Shown here in pieces: positions 1 to 10,975 of a DNA stretch of 64,000 nucleotides; position 1 is the stretch's first letter; each line of letters starts with the position of its first letter. A program made the position numbers and the translations under genes. The notes under the pieces were generated by a model. That model saw only the letters and a list, made by a program, of their open reading frames with translations, was not told the origin of the DNA and made no database searches. Origin of the DNA: Welwitschia mirabilis (Eukaryota; Gnetophyta; Gnetopsida; Welwitschiales); contig JBOZIK010000001.1 of NCBI GenBank assembly GCA_051453625.1, positions 250,271,289-250,335,288 of the forward strand. Direction: 5' to 3'.

Positions 1-272
1 GGGATGGATAGATTAGATGGATATAACCAACCACAATCTTAGCTAATCCCCAAGGATCTTAAGAGGAGAACTTAGATCATAGTCAATGTCCTTATCTTTG
101 ACTACTGGTTTAAGACTATTAGCTAATAATAAAAAATGTAATCCACTACTATCAATAATAAAGTCCACCTTTTCTTAAATCATTTCTTATTATTCTTACT
201 AACCTTGGTATCATATTTATATATTTCTATTTATAACAAAATAATCTTAAAATAGTAAAATGGAATATTACA
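1..272 (+). mobile_element. 3' end of an LTR (left side cut by the window)
   Basis: The block ends in TATTACA at 266-272 and is followed two bases later by a sequence matching the 3' end of initiator methionine tRNA, the arrangement of a 5' LTR and its primer binding site. The left end lies outside the window, so length and TG terminus cannot be seen. The short AT-rich form resembles Copia LTRs, but the lineage is not established. No second copy was found in the window. Confidence 0.5.
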
Positions 273-274
273 TT

Positions 275-286
275 TAGTATCAGAGC
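275..286 (+). other. Primer binding site, tRNA-iMet type
   Basis: TAGTATCAGAGC differs by one base (G to A) from TGGTATCAGAGC, the plant retrotransposon site complementary to the 3' end of initiator tRNA-Met. It would prime minus-strand DNA synthesis of a plus-strand element whose 5' LTR ends at 272. Confidence 0.55.
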
Positions 287-599
287 TAAATCCAAGTAGA
301 AAATTGGTACTTAAAAGAAAAAAGAAAAGAAATCCAGTATTATAATTTCAAGAACAAAAGCATAACATTAAGGAAACACACAAAAAAGGCAACCATTACA
401 TAAGAGATGAAGTATAAAAAAAACAAAAACACCACAAATAGGACATGGTGCCTTAGAATAACAAAATTTAGGAAATCACTATTAAGGAGGTAGAAATCCC
501 TTCATAGAAAATAGAATAGTATTATTATCCTATACATAGCTCTACATCACTTGGAGTCACCTTCATTTCAGCAATAGTTTAAGGAATTACTACAGTCCT

Positions 600-2818
600 A
601 ATCTCAATAGAAGAAGATCCCACTATAGAATTCATCCTAATGATAGGATATAACTTCTTAAAAAGCTTGATATAAAGCTTACTATAAGCCAATCCCTAAG
701 ATATTCTCCTTAGAAATCTCACCACCATGAAATAAAACATTGATGTCATCAATGGTAATGATCAAATGGTCTACAAAAACCTGAATCATCTTCTCTCTTT
801 TATTAGATAGAGCAATTTAACTTTCTCTAAAACTATAATATGAAAAGCATATATCTATGATTTATTTTCCAAAAGTCACATATTATCCACTTAATTTTCT
901 AACATGTGAATGGAATTACTCATAGACTTTCATTCCTCCAACCTATCTTGATCCATGTAATAGAATGACTCTATCATATTGCCAAGTTATAAAATTTCTA
1001 GATTGAACTAGATCATTCTTAATATAGAAGAGAATGGAAGGTAAAGCACATATACTAATTACACTCAAAATCCCATGGAAAATATATCACTCTGGAATGG
1101 TGATAGGAATAAACAGAATGGATGAAAAACCTATGTATGTAATAAATTGAAAAAAGTTTAATAGTCCTCCAGCTAGTCCATAAGCTCATTAACCTTTGGA
1201 TAAAGAGTCTTCACCACTACTAAAAACTAATCAATGTAGTATAATATCAAATCCTACTCATTACAAATGATCTATGTAATAATAGATGGATGACAAGGAG
1301 GTTTTAGAGACTTTGGGGTCACTAATGAATTATAGCAAGGATACTAAAAGTAAGGGGTATAATAGAACATATCCACATGATTTATTAATTCATGAAAACC
1401 ATTTAGGACCTCCTTCTTCTAAGAATTAGAAAGAAATAACAAATCCATAAAAATCCATATGGGAGGAACAATAGAAAAAGAGTCACTTACTATGATACAG
1501 TCCTCCCTTAACTAGTGAATGAAAAATTTCTCTAGAGGTCATGGGGTAAATTCAAGATCCTTCTCCACTAATGTTTGAATCATGATACCTAAAAAAATAA
1601 AAAGAAAAGATTTTATATAAGTATCATAAAACATAAAGAAAGAAATGGTGGAAGACAAAGTTAAAGGAATCTAAATGATACCCCACAGGGCCAATAACAC
1701 TAAGTAAAGCTAAGAGGTCATTCTTCCTCTTTAAGTTCCTAAGGTTCTAGGCAAGTAATTGGAGCCTTCTTATGTTTATAGTGAGAAAAGTCACACAAAC
1801 CTAAAGCCTTACTCATAAATAACATAAAAACAAATTAAAAAATAATCATTAAAAATACATATGCTAATCAAAATTCTAGCATAAAAGATTCATACCTCAG
1901 ATGGAATAGAAAAAGTACCCTCAGGTGTTATTCTAGGATTAAAATCCAAAACCTTAACCCTCCATAAATGTAGAAAATTGAGAATAAAGTAAAGAATAAT
2001 AAAACATATTATGAGGAAGAAAGAACAAGGGTGGATCTACGTTTGAATATCTCAAGGGTTACAAACCACTATGACCTATAAAATAAAAATATGAACTGAT
2101 AAAAATATATTTAGAGAAACACTTATCCTATCACCATTTTACTTTATGCAGGTCACTTGGAAAAGTTTAAAAGGATAAACAATAGAAGACTAGTCTAATG
2201 AAATGCCACTAACAAAAAATAATAGTAAATAGATTAAGTAAGTGGAAACCTCACTAATGTAATCATAGAGGAAGGCTCTACCCATGATAAGTTGATCACA
2301 AGATGTAAAATAAGGGGTAGTAACATTAGCATTGGATACCTTATGTTAACGTGTATCAATCTACTACATGCATATGAAGTTATCTAAATGATTATTCATG
2401 AAATAACAAAAGTCCTCATTAAATCTTAAGAGAAATGTGGTTACTTTAGCTTAAACTAAAAGCCAAATATATACTTTCCTATGAAATCTAAATGGAAGCA
2501 TGAAAAAAATGGGTTATATATAAGGATTAAGAGAATCATAAAAAGAATCAAGAATGTAAAGAGCAATTGGATGATGGAGATAGAAATAAGCAAAACCACA
2601 TAGATATATTGGATTGGAGAAGAATATCTAAGATAAATATTACTATACAACTATTGTTGTATCTCCAATTCTGCAGATCTAACATATGTAAAATTCTAAG
2701 AAATATTAGGACATAGTCTATGAGCCATATCATGAAGATGTAGTTGTTAAAATGAGGAAACATTAGAGGGGATTCAATATTTATAGAAAGTGAAGAGTAC
2801 TTAATGAATGCTAAGGAC
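600..2818 (-). pseudogene. Unrecognised decayed coding sequence with apparent introns
   Basis: I do not recognise the protein. Several protein-like blocks follow one another on the minus strand, bounded by GT/AG signals. One starts at 2818 after an AG acceptor. Another, about 2500-2252, contains CDQLIMGRAFLYDY and ends at a GT donor (2249-2248). A third starts at 2208 after TTTGTTAG and contains FPSDLHKVKW. The fourth, 2075-1896, is exactly 60 codons between a T-rich AG acceptor and a GTATGA donor and contains DFNPRITPEGTFSIPSE. The fifth starts at 1588 after a T-rich AG and runs to about 1100, with LVEKDLEFTP, VLNGFHELINHVDMFYY and YPKVNELMD. A sixth block, 780-660, contains TIDDINVLFHGG. 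Stops inside blocks are mostly TAG, as expected of decayed Gln or Trp codons. Joining the fourth and fifth blocks needs a one-base adjustment. It could be an antisense gene carried by an LTR element or a host pseudogene. Confidence 0.4.
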
Positions 2819-2967
2819 CTACAAAATATGATTAAACTATGTAAAAGAATTATTAAAGGACAAAAGAATGAGACACATGAAAAGAATGACAATAAAAGAA
2901 GGAAGGTAAAGATTACAACTTATTTGTGATATGCCTAAAATGAGGAAAAAATGATGGATCCATAAGG

Positions 2968-2975
2968 TATTTATA
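2968..2975 (-). promoter_or_regulatory. Possible TATA box for the minus-strand coding remnant
   Basis: Reads TATAAATA on the minus strand within TTCTATAAATACC, about 150 bases upstream of the first coding block at 2818. The spacing suits a plant core promoter with a 5' leader and a first intron. In this AT-rich DNA such motifs arise by chance. Support comes from its conservation in the second copy at 6174-6181. Confidence 0.3.
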
Positions 2976-3117
2976 GAAGTGAGCATAAGGTTAAATACCT
3001 ATAGGCATAAAAACAAACTACAATTAAGAATATTAATTAACATAAGATTAAGCAAAAGTAAATCTTAGTTAAAACCATAGTTAGATACCAGAACTAGAGT
3101 TAATGATGACATCAAAG

Positions 3118-4935
3118 TTGAATGCCTAATATTACATTTGAGTGTCTGATATTATACCTGAGTATCTGACATTGCACTTAAGTTTCCAATGTTACATTTA
3201 AGTCCATAATACTTTGACGCTTTTCAAAAGTCCCTCACACTTCATGTTCTATTCCAAGATTATTCTTGAAACATGGTCCTTAATCACACTTGGGTGCCTG
3301 ATGTCACACTTAGATGGTTAATATTGCACTTGCATGTCTAATGTTACACTTGAATTTAAAAGCCTCTACCACCTTCCAATCACCCCTGGCATCACTTATT
3401 TTCCTTTTACCTACTAAGGATAAAATTCTTTTATATCATACTTGGGTATTCAACATTGCACTTTGTTTCCCAACATTGTACTTGAGCATAAATGTTGAAC
3501 TTTCTTTTGTAAGCCTCCAGCATCTCTTACTTACCCTTGGCATCACTTATTTTGCTTTAGCTTGCCTATGATAAAGGTCTTTAACATTACTCTTGGGTGT
3601 TCGACATTGTACTTGGATTTTTAATGTTACACTTGAGTGCCTAACATTACACTGTCTTTCTCAAGCTCTTAGTACCTCTTTTTCACCCCTATCATAGTGT
3701 ATTCTACTCTAGTTTGTATGTGAAATAGGTTTTTAATGTTACACTTAGGTGCCTGATGTTATGCTTGAGTGGTTAACATTACACTTAAATGCCCAAATTT
3801 CAAATGTATCCCTATGAGATCTTAGCACCTCTTATTTAAATTTGATGCTTATCATCTTACCTAAGCCTACTTTGCAAAGAAGCGTCAAGATTATACTTGG
3901 GCTTCTAACATCATACTTAGACATCCAACATCACAATTTTATATTAACACTTATGTATCATTCAACATCATAATTGGGATACCCGATGACATTCTTTCTT
4001 GATAGTTATTACTAATGAGGCCTATTTCATCAAGGGTTGTTATGATATTATACTTAAGTATTTGACATTACACCTAGGTGTTTGATGTCATACTTAAGCT
4101 TGCAAAACTTTGATGCCTTCCACAATGCCTTGGCACTTCATATTCTATTTTAGAATTATTCTTAGAAGAAGGTCCAACACCGCACTTGGGTATCTGATGT
4201 CATACTTAGTTGGTCAACATTACACTTGAGTTTTTGTTATTACACTTTATTTTACAAGCCTTTAGCACTCCCTGCTCACACCTGACATCACCTATTTTGC
4301 TCTCGCCTACTAAGGACAAAATTATCTTATATCATACTTGGCTTTCCAACATTACACTTTGTTGTCCAACATTGTACTTGAGTGCCTAATGTCACACTTA
4401 CTTTTGTAAGCCTTTATCACCTCTCAGTCACCCCTAGTATCACTTGTTTTACTTTAGCTTTCCTATGATAAAGGTCTCTGACATTACACTTAGATGTTTA
4501 ATGACATACTAGGATGTCAAATGTTGCACTTAAGTGCTTAACATCACAATTTCTTCCACAACTTCTGACACCTCCTATTCACCCTCGATACATCCCAATC
4601 TACTCTAGTTTGTATGTGACAAAGGTCTTCTGTATTACATTTGAATGTTAGATGTTACACTTGGCTGTCTAACATTACACTTAAGTGTCAAATGTCAATC
4701 TTACCCTCTTGAGAGCCTAGCACCTCTCATTTAACTTGAATGCTTCTAATCTTTCTTGAGCCTACTTTATAAGAAATCCTTAACATTACACTTGAATGTC
4801 TAATATCATACTTAGACGCCCAACATTACAATTTTACTTAACACTTATGTATTTCATTCAATATCACACTTTGGGTAACTAGTGATATCCCCTTGATAAT
4901 TATCACCAATGTGACCCATGTCATCAAGGGTTGTT
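3118..4935. repeat. Hierarchical tandem array, copy 1 (about 21 bp / 151 bp / 895 bp)
   Basis: The smallest unit is a degenerate phrase near ACACTTGAGTGCCTAATGTT repeated throughout. These phrases sit in subunits of about 151 bp marked by an AAGCCTC...CACCTC...TCACCCCTGGCATCAC segment, at about 3207, 3361, 3512, 3664 and 3817. The whole set repeats once more about 895 bp later, at about 4108, 4257, 4409, 4557 and 4707. Apparent frames inside it, such as 3314-3571, are by-products of the repeat. It may be the U3 part of an LTR, because a TATA box and gag-like sequence follow, but no LTR ends were found. Confidence 0.8.
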
Positions 4936-5001
4936 GTAATAACCACTAACTATTTTTCTAATCATACTTTAATTATAGATACCTAACTCTTATAGCAACA
5001 C

Positions 5002-5009
5002 TATAAAAG
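5002..5009 (+). promoter_or_regulatory. TATA box downstream of the array
   Basis: TATAAAAG within CACTATAAAAGGAC lies just after the tandem array and about 100 bp before the ATG of a gag-like remnant. Both copies keep it exactly (second at 8206-8213). It is the likely core promoter of the plus-strand element. Confidence 0.4.
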
Positions 5010-5108
5010 GACATAATGCTTGTCACGAAAAGGAGGAACTAATCTTGAAAATAGGAGAAAAGAAGCAAGTATATGAATTTAAGAGGACATAGAGGCATCT
5101 AGTGCACT

Positions 5109-5652
5109 ATGGAAGAAATAGTAAATGGAAGGATGGATGAAATAGAGATGTAACTGATTTACATTAACTTTTAGAATGAACTTACTGCTAGTAGGATTGA
5201 TAACCTTCTCTCTTATTTGAAAGAAAGACTCATTGAATAGAATCCAAGGGCATCTTAATAATAACTATCTACCTTAGGACAATATACTCCAACTAACATA
5301 GTCAACCTTTAGAAAATTCAAATGAAGCTACTAAATATATAGATAAACTTTAAGTCTTTCTATTTAATCTAGCAAAAAATTTCAATCTAGAACAAGGGAA
5401 AGGAGAGAAAATTTCTAAGATGATATACCTTAAGATATACAAAGAAAAAGCAGAAACAAGTAAAGAATCCATTTTTTAGATTTACGAAATAGAAAACTAT
5501 TTTGACCTTTAAAGTGTCCCACTAGAATGAATATGCACATACACTACCACATTCCTTACAAGAAATGCATAATAATGGTAATTTTTATGCCAACAAAAGT
5601 ACCCACAATGAGTAGTAGAAATTGATTTCCAAATACTTCATTAGAGATTAAA
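5109..5652 (+). pseudogene. Gag-like remnant of a plus-strand LTR element, copy 1 (cut by gap)
   Basis: Starting at the ATG at 5109, decayed frames give a helical N-terminal part (RIDNLLSYLK), then IYEIENYFDL and, after stops, a stretch resembling the plant Gypsy gag motif Ala-x-x-Trp-Trp (near RNA-x-x-W). The frame shifts and contains stops, many of them TAG or TAA where Gln is expected. The sequence ends in the scaffold gap. The better-preserved copy lies at 8313-9335. No CCHC knuckle or protease was recognised, so the gag call is tentative. Confidence 0.4.
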
Positions 5653-5752
5653 NNNNNNNNNNNNNNNNNNNNNNNNNNNNNNNNNNNNNNNNNNNNNNNN
5701 NNNNNNNNNNNNNNNNNNNNNNNNNNNNNNNNNNNNNNNNNNNNNNNNNNNN
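5653..5752. other. Scaffold gap (100 N)
   Basis: A run of exactly 100 N, the usual placeholder for a gap of unknown size. Sequence after it (from 5753) restarts at the equivalent of 2537, so 2537-5652 and 5753-8884 are two copies of the same segment, about 93% identical by eye. Confidence 0.95.
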
Positions 5753-6083
5753 CATAAAAAGAATCAAGAATGTAAAGAGCAATTGGATGATGGAGACAGA
5801 AATAAGCAAAACCACATAGATATATGAGATTTAAGAGAAATATCAATCTATAACTATTTTTGTATCTTCAATAATGCAGATCTAACATAGGTAAAATTCC
5901 AAGAAATATTAGGACATAGACTATGAGCCATATCATGAAGATGTAGTTGTTCAAATGAGGAAACATTAGAGGGAATTCAGTATTTATAAAAAGTGAAGAG
6001 TGCTTAATGACTGCTAGGGACCTGCAAAAATATGATAAAAAATATGTAAAAGAATTATTAAAGGACAAAAGAATGAGACACAT
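5753..6083 (-). pseudogene. Second copy of the first coding block of the unrecognised minus-strand gene
   Basis: Matches 2537-2892. The AG acceptor is TTTTTGCAG, and the block begins at 6021. Two positions that are stops in copy 1 are sense codons here (GAA for TAA, TGG for TAG). That indicates the frame reading LHLHDMAHSLCPNISWNF is the original one, and that the longer hydrophobic frames at 2548-2892 and 5868-6083 are shadows. The downstream exons are absent because the contig begins at 5753. Confidence 0.4.
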
Positions 6084-6173
6084 AAAAAGAATGATAATAA
6101 AAGGAGGAGAGGTAAAGATTACAACTTGTTTGTGATATGCTTAAAATGAGGAAAAAATGATGGATCCATAAGG

Positions 6174-6181
6174 TATTTATA
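6174..6181 (-). promoter_or_regulatory. Possible minus-strand TATA box, second copy
   Basis: TATAAATA on the minus strand, at the same place relative to the first coding block as the copy at 2968-2975. Confidence 0.3.
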
Positions 6182-6324
6182 GAAGTGAGCCTAAGGTTAA
6201 ATACCTATAGGCATAAAAACAAACTACAATTAAGAATATTAATTAACTTAAGATTAAGCAACAGTAAATCATAGTTAAAATCATAGTCAGATACCAAAAC
6301 TGGAGTTAATGATGACATCAAAGT

Positions 6325-8120
6325 TGAATGCCTAATGTTACACTTGAGTGTCTTATATTATACCCAAGTATTTGACATTGCACTTAAGTTTCCAATGTCA
6401 CATTTAAGCCCATAATACTTTGATTCCTTTCACAAGTCCCTCGCACTTCATGTTCTATTCCAATATTATTCTTGAAATATGTTCCAACGTCACACTTGGG
6501 TTCCTGATGTCACACTTAGATGGTCAACATTGCACTTGCGTGCCTAATGTTACACTTGAATTTAAAAGCCTCTAGAACCTTCCAATCACCCCTGGCATCA
6601 CTTATTTTTCTCTTACCTACTAAGGAAAAAATTCTCTTATATCATACTTGGGTATCCAACATTACACTTTGTTTCCCAACATTGTACTTGAGCGTTAAAT
6701 GTTGCACTTTCTTTTGTAAGCCTCTTGCATCTTTCACTTACCCTTGGCATCACTTCTTTTATTTAGCTTGCCTATGATAAAGGTCTTTAATATTAATCTT
6801 GGGTGTTCGACATTGTAATTGGATTTTTAATGTCACACTTAAGTGCCTAACATTACACTTTCTTTCTCAAGCTCTTAGTACCTCTTGTTCACCCCTATCA
6901 TAGCATAATCTACTCTAGTTTGTATGTGAAATAGTTTTTTAATGTTACACTTAGGTGCCTAATGTTATACTTGAGTGGTTAACATTATACTTAAATTCCA
7001 AATGTCAATTGTATCCTATGATATCTTGGCACCTCTCATTTAACTTTGATGCTTATCACCTTACCTAAGCCTACTCTGTAAAGAAGCATCAAATTGCACT
7101 TGGGCTTATAACATCATACTTAGACATCCAACATCACAATTTTATCTTAAAACTTATGTATCATTCAAAATTATAATTGGGGTACTTAATGAAATTCCTT
7201 CTTGACAGTTATCACTAATGAGGCCTATTTCATCAAGGGTTGTTATGATATTATACTTAAGTATCTGACATTGCACCTAGGTATTTGATGTTATACTTAA
7301 GCTCGCAAAACTTCAATGCCTTCCACAATGCCTTGGTAATTCATATTCTATTTTAGAATTATTCTTAGAAGAAGGTCCAACACTGCACTTGGGTATCTGA
7401 TGTCATACTTAGATGGTCAACATTACACTTGAATGTTTGTTATTACACTTTATTTTACAAGCCTCTAGCACCCCCTGCTCACACCTAACATCATCTATTT
7501 TACTCTTGCCTGCTAAGGAGAAAATTCTCTTATATCATACTTGGCATTCCAACATTACACTTTGTTGTCCAACATTATACTTGAGTGCCCAATGTTACAC
7601 TTACTTTTGTAAGCCTTTATCACCTCTCGCTCACTCCTAGTATCACTTGTTTTACTTTAGCTTTCCTATGATAAAGGTCTCTGATATTACACTTAGATGT
7701 TTGATGTCATACTAGGATGTCGGATGTTGCACGTAAGTGCTTAACACCACAATTTCTTTCACAACTTCTGACACCTCCTATTCACCCTTGATACATCCCA
7801 ATCTACTCTAGTTTGTATGTGACAAAGGTCTTCTATATCACACTTGGATGTTAGATGTTATACTTGGTTGGCTAACATTACACTTAGGTGTCAAATGTCA
7901 AACTTAGCCCCTTGAGATCCTAGCACCTCTCATTTAACTTTAATGCTTGTAACCTTTCTTAAGCCTACTGTATAAAGAATCCTTAACATTGCACTTGGGT
8001 GTCTAATATCATACTTAGACACCCAACATTACAATTTGACTTAACACTTATGTATTTCATTCAACAGCACACTTTGGGTAACCATTGATATACCTCCTTG
8101 ATAATTATCACCAATGAGAC
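6325..8120. repeat. Hierarchical tandem array, copy 2
   Basis: Collinear with 3118-4935: the same two units of about 895 bp, each with 151-bp subunits built from the 21-bp phrase. Copies 1 and 2 share order and length closely, so they derive from one ancestral array and not from independent amplification. Frames at 6520-6777 and 7413-7640 are by-products of the repeat. Confidence 0.8.
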
Positions 8121-8205
8121 CCATGTTATTAAGGGTTTCATGATAACCACTAACTATTTTTCTAACCACACTTTAGTTATAGATACCTAACTCTTATAGC
8201 AACAC

Positions 8206-8213
8206 TATAAAAG
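8206..8213 (+). promoter_or_regulatory. TATA box downstream of the array, second copy
   Basis: TATAAAAG in the same context (CACTATAAAAGGACATAA) as at 5002-5009, about 100 bp upstream of the gag-like ATG at 8313. Confidence 0.4.
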
Positions 8214-8312
8214 GACATAATTCTTGTAATGAAAAGGAGGAACTAATCTTGAAAATAGAAGAAAAGAAGCAAGCATTTGAATTTAAGAGGACACAAAACC
8301 ATCTAGTGCACC

Positions 8313-9335
8313 ATGAAAGAAGTAGTAAATGGAAGGATTGATGAAATAGAGATATAACTGATTTACATTAACTTTTAGAATGAACTTATTGCTCGTAGGA
8401 TTGATAACCTTCTCTCTTATTTGAAATAAAGACTCATTGAATAGAATCCAAGGGAATCTTAATAATAACTATCTACCTTAGGACAACATACTCCAACTAA
8501 CACAGTTAACCTTCAGAACATTCAAATGAAGCTACTAAATATATAGATAAACTTTAAGTCTTCCTATCTAATCTAAAAAAAAATTTCAACCTAGAACAAT
8601 GGAAAGGAGAGAAAATTTCTAAGATGATTTATCTTAAGATATACAAAGAAAAAGCAGAAACAAGTAAAGAATCCATTTTTTAGATTTAGAAAATAGAAAA
8701 CTATTTTGACCTTTAAAGTATCCCACTAGAATGAATATGCACATACACTACTACATTCCTTAAAAGAAATGCACAATAATGGTAATTTTGATGCCAAAAA
8801 AAGTACCCATAATGAGTCCCTTGCAATAGCTTCATATAAGAATTTAAGTAGAAATTCATTCCCAAAGACTTCATTAGAGATCAAATGATAGAATCCCAAC
8901 TCCTCTGTTTTATAAAATGCCCACTTGATAAATACTAATCTAAATTTTAATGCTTAATAAAATATTAGAAGAACTTCTCTGAGAAGTAGTTAATCAACAA
9001 TTTTATTGGCACCTTACCACCCAAACTTAGAAGCATCCTTTATACACTAAAAATTAAATCAACTGAAAATGCCTATCAGAAAATGAAACATTACCTTCAA
9101 AGGTAGGAAAATTGATGGAACAAGTTCCACAATTCACAATTGAATAGATCCAACATGACAAACATACCACTAGCATGTGAAACATTTAGAACTAATATTA
9201 CCTATCATGAATTCCACAAGAAAGATGAAATTGTTAGAAATTCTCTATCCAAATCTCAAGGACCAAAATTTTCTTAGAATAGCTAGCCTCAAGCCTTACA
9301 AAATTTAGAGCACTAATATGAAAAAGATTTTATCC
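8313..9335 (+). pseudogene. Gag-like remnant of the plus-strand LTR element, copy 2
   Basis: Continues past the point where copy 1 meets its gap. It begins MKEVVNGRIDEIE and carries decayed segments resembling a plant Gypsy gag: a helical N-terminus, IENYFDL, an AQ-x-WWQF-like motif after restoring one stop, then a hydrophilic tail with KDEIVRNSLSKSQGPKFS near 9215-9275. Stops and frameshifts are frequent. No CCHC knuckle, protease or pol domain follows; after about 9335 the sequence becomes featureless. A Gypsy gag is the best guess but not certain. Confidence 0.4.
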
Positions 9336-9920
9336 CACTATTCAAATAGGAATTATTCATTACTAGTATTTTATCTTCGAATTAGATTATCAAAATTCAT
9401 ATTTATTGGAATTGAATGCTATTTCATGCATCATTTATTATTGTAAGTTGAGTTCATATTACTAAAATTATATTTTATGTATTTTAAATATCAATTTTTA
9501 TTATTAATTCTTAGTTAGTTTTATTTTCTTTATTTCTATAAATTAGTATGAGTTCTCTTGTTCTTTGTTTAGCTGAAGCTTACTTTTCTATAAAAGTGAA
9601 GCATAATTTATGAAATATAAAACTCATGAAATACTAAATAGAAATTTTTGAAATTCTTTATGTAGGTTGAAAATAATATTTAAAATTTAAAATTTTTAAG
9701 ATAGTAAATTTTTTTAAGAGTAAAATAATTTTTAAATTTTATTTTATGAAAGTAAGTCAAAATTTAGAAGTAGAAAATAACAAGTAAAAAGTCATAGTTT
9801 GTAGAATTTAGAAAAATTACTAATAATAAATTAAATGCCTCAATGTTGTGGTGTGTATTTGTGAAAGTTATTAAGTTTAGAAAGATTTTGTCATTCATAA
9901 AATAAATAGATATCTTACAT
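9336..9920. other. AT-rich stretch without recognisable features
   Basis: Extremely AT-rich (runs such as TTTAAAATTTAAAATTTTTAAG). I see no coding remnant, clear repeat or terminal motif here. Confidence 0.5.
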
Positions 9921-10975
9921 AATACAACACACTAGTATAAGTGAGAGTCGATTCAAAACATCGTATTCACATTAAAGACTATGAGATAAGACTCAAGTTG
10001 CTTTAAAAAATGGAATATGAACCATAAATAAATAATAATGCAATGAAATAAAGGAATGCAATGCAAATGCAAAGTGCAACTAATCTAGATGAATGCAAAA
10101 TGAACTAACACTACTTGCTTTCAGCCTTAANNNNNNNNNNNNNNNNNNNNNNNNNNNNNNNNNNNNNNNNNNNNNNNNNNNNNNNNNNNNNNNNNNNNNA
10201 GGGTTATCAAAGAAACTAACATGCAAATATAAAAAAAAAACAAAGTTTATATTAAAAAACACTAACAAGCATCTTAGTTACAAAATAATCGGGTCTCAAT
10301 GGAGGATACATAGTCCTTCATTAAATGCACTTTTTTTTTGCAACATTCAAGATGGATCTCTCACCCTTTAATATCTTGGCATAAGAATTTCTGATGTAAT
10401 GAAGATAGGAAGGAGAGTCAAGAAGGGATTTATTTATAACAACTTTTAAAAAAAAATAACAAATAGAAGGAAGATGTAGGTGCATTCATTTATAGATTAA
10501 AAAAGGATAAAACAGTCAAGGGTTAGCTTTTAAAGTTAATTATATATCAGTTTCATCTTGCTAGCGTGTTTGGATGATTAGGTGGATGACAGATTTCATA
10601 AAATTTAAATTAATAAGTAATTCATTAGACAATTCAGTAGTCCATGTCGCTTGTCGTCATCTTCCCTATCATCTGGATGATAAGGAGGATGATAGTCTTC
10701 TTTAATCACTTTCTTGAGGAGAAACTAAGAATTTTCATTAATAATCCTCTTTCAAATATTTATGTGTCAAAATGTGTCTTAATTACATCAAATCTAGGTA
10801 AAAACTACACTTTTCTGATATTTCCTATTGTATCTCCAAAATCCTCAGAATTGCAAATAAACCTATGTAAAAGTCCTGTAAAACAACTTATAAAACTCCA
10901 TCAAATAACCACAAATTAGTAGTGCAACATAGCCCTCCACTTAGCATTTGTCAGTCCTTAACAAGACTAATCATA
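9921..10975 (-). mobile_element. LTR-like block a of the minus-strand Gypsy family
   Basis: Begins near ACACACTAGTATAAGTGAGAG and contains GGTCTCAATGGAGGATAC, a T-run followed by CAACATTCAAGATGGA, two copies of the palindromic CATC/GATG motif, and CATAGCCCTCCACTTAGCATTTGTC near the right end. The same order occurs at 15335-16460 and, left-truncated, at 18654-19300. This is the pattern of LTRs flanking minus-strand gag sequences. Precise TG/CA termini were not found. A 69-N gap interrupts it at 10131-10199. Confidence 0.45.
10131..10199. other. Sized gap (69 N)
   Basis: A run of 69 N inside LTR-like block a. Unlike the 100-N gaps it is not followed by a restart of earlier sequence. Confidence 0.9.

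Noticed and set aside
2548-2892. 114-codon hydrophobic minus-strand frame as a membrane protein
   Set aside because: Comparison with the copy at 5868-6083 indicates another frame is the original coding one: two stops there revert to Glu and Trp.
3314-7640. Similar open frames starting MVNIALACLMLHL or MVNITLECLLLHF at 3314, 6520 and 7413
   Set aside because: They lie wholly inside the 151-bp tandem subunits and are similar because the repeat is similar. No family resemblance and no consistent codon bias.
3118-8120. CRISPR-like array
   Set aside because: The 21-bp phrases are degenerate and nearly contiguous, without unique spacers of constant length, and the surroundings are plant retrotransposons.
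8313-9335. Endogenous pararetrovirus origin of the gag-like remnant
   Set aside because: No movement protein, coat-protein knuckle or pararetroviral RT was seen in the neighbourhood; a Gypsy gag explains the visible motif better.
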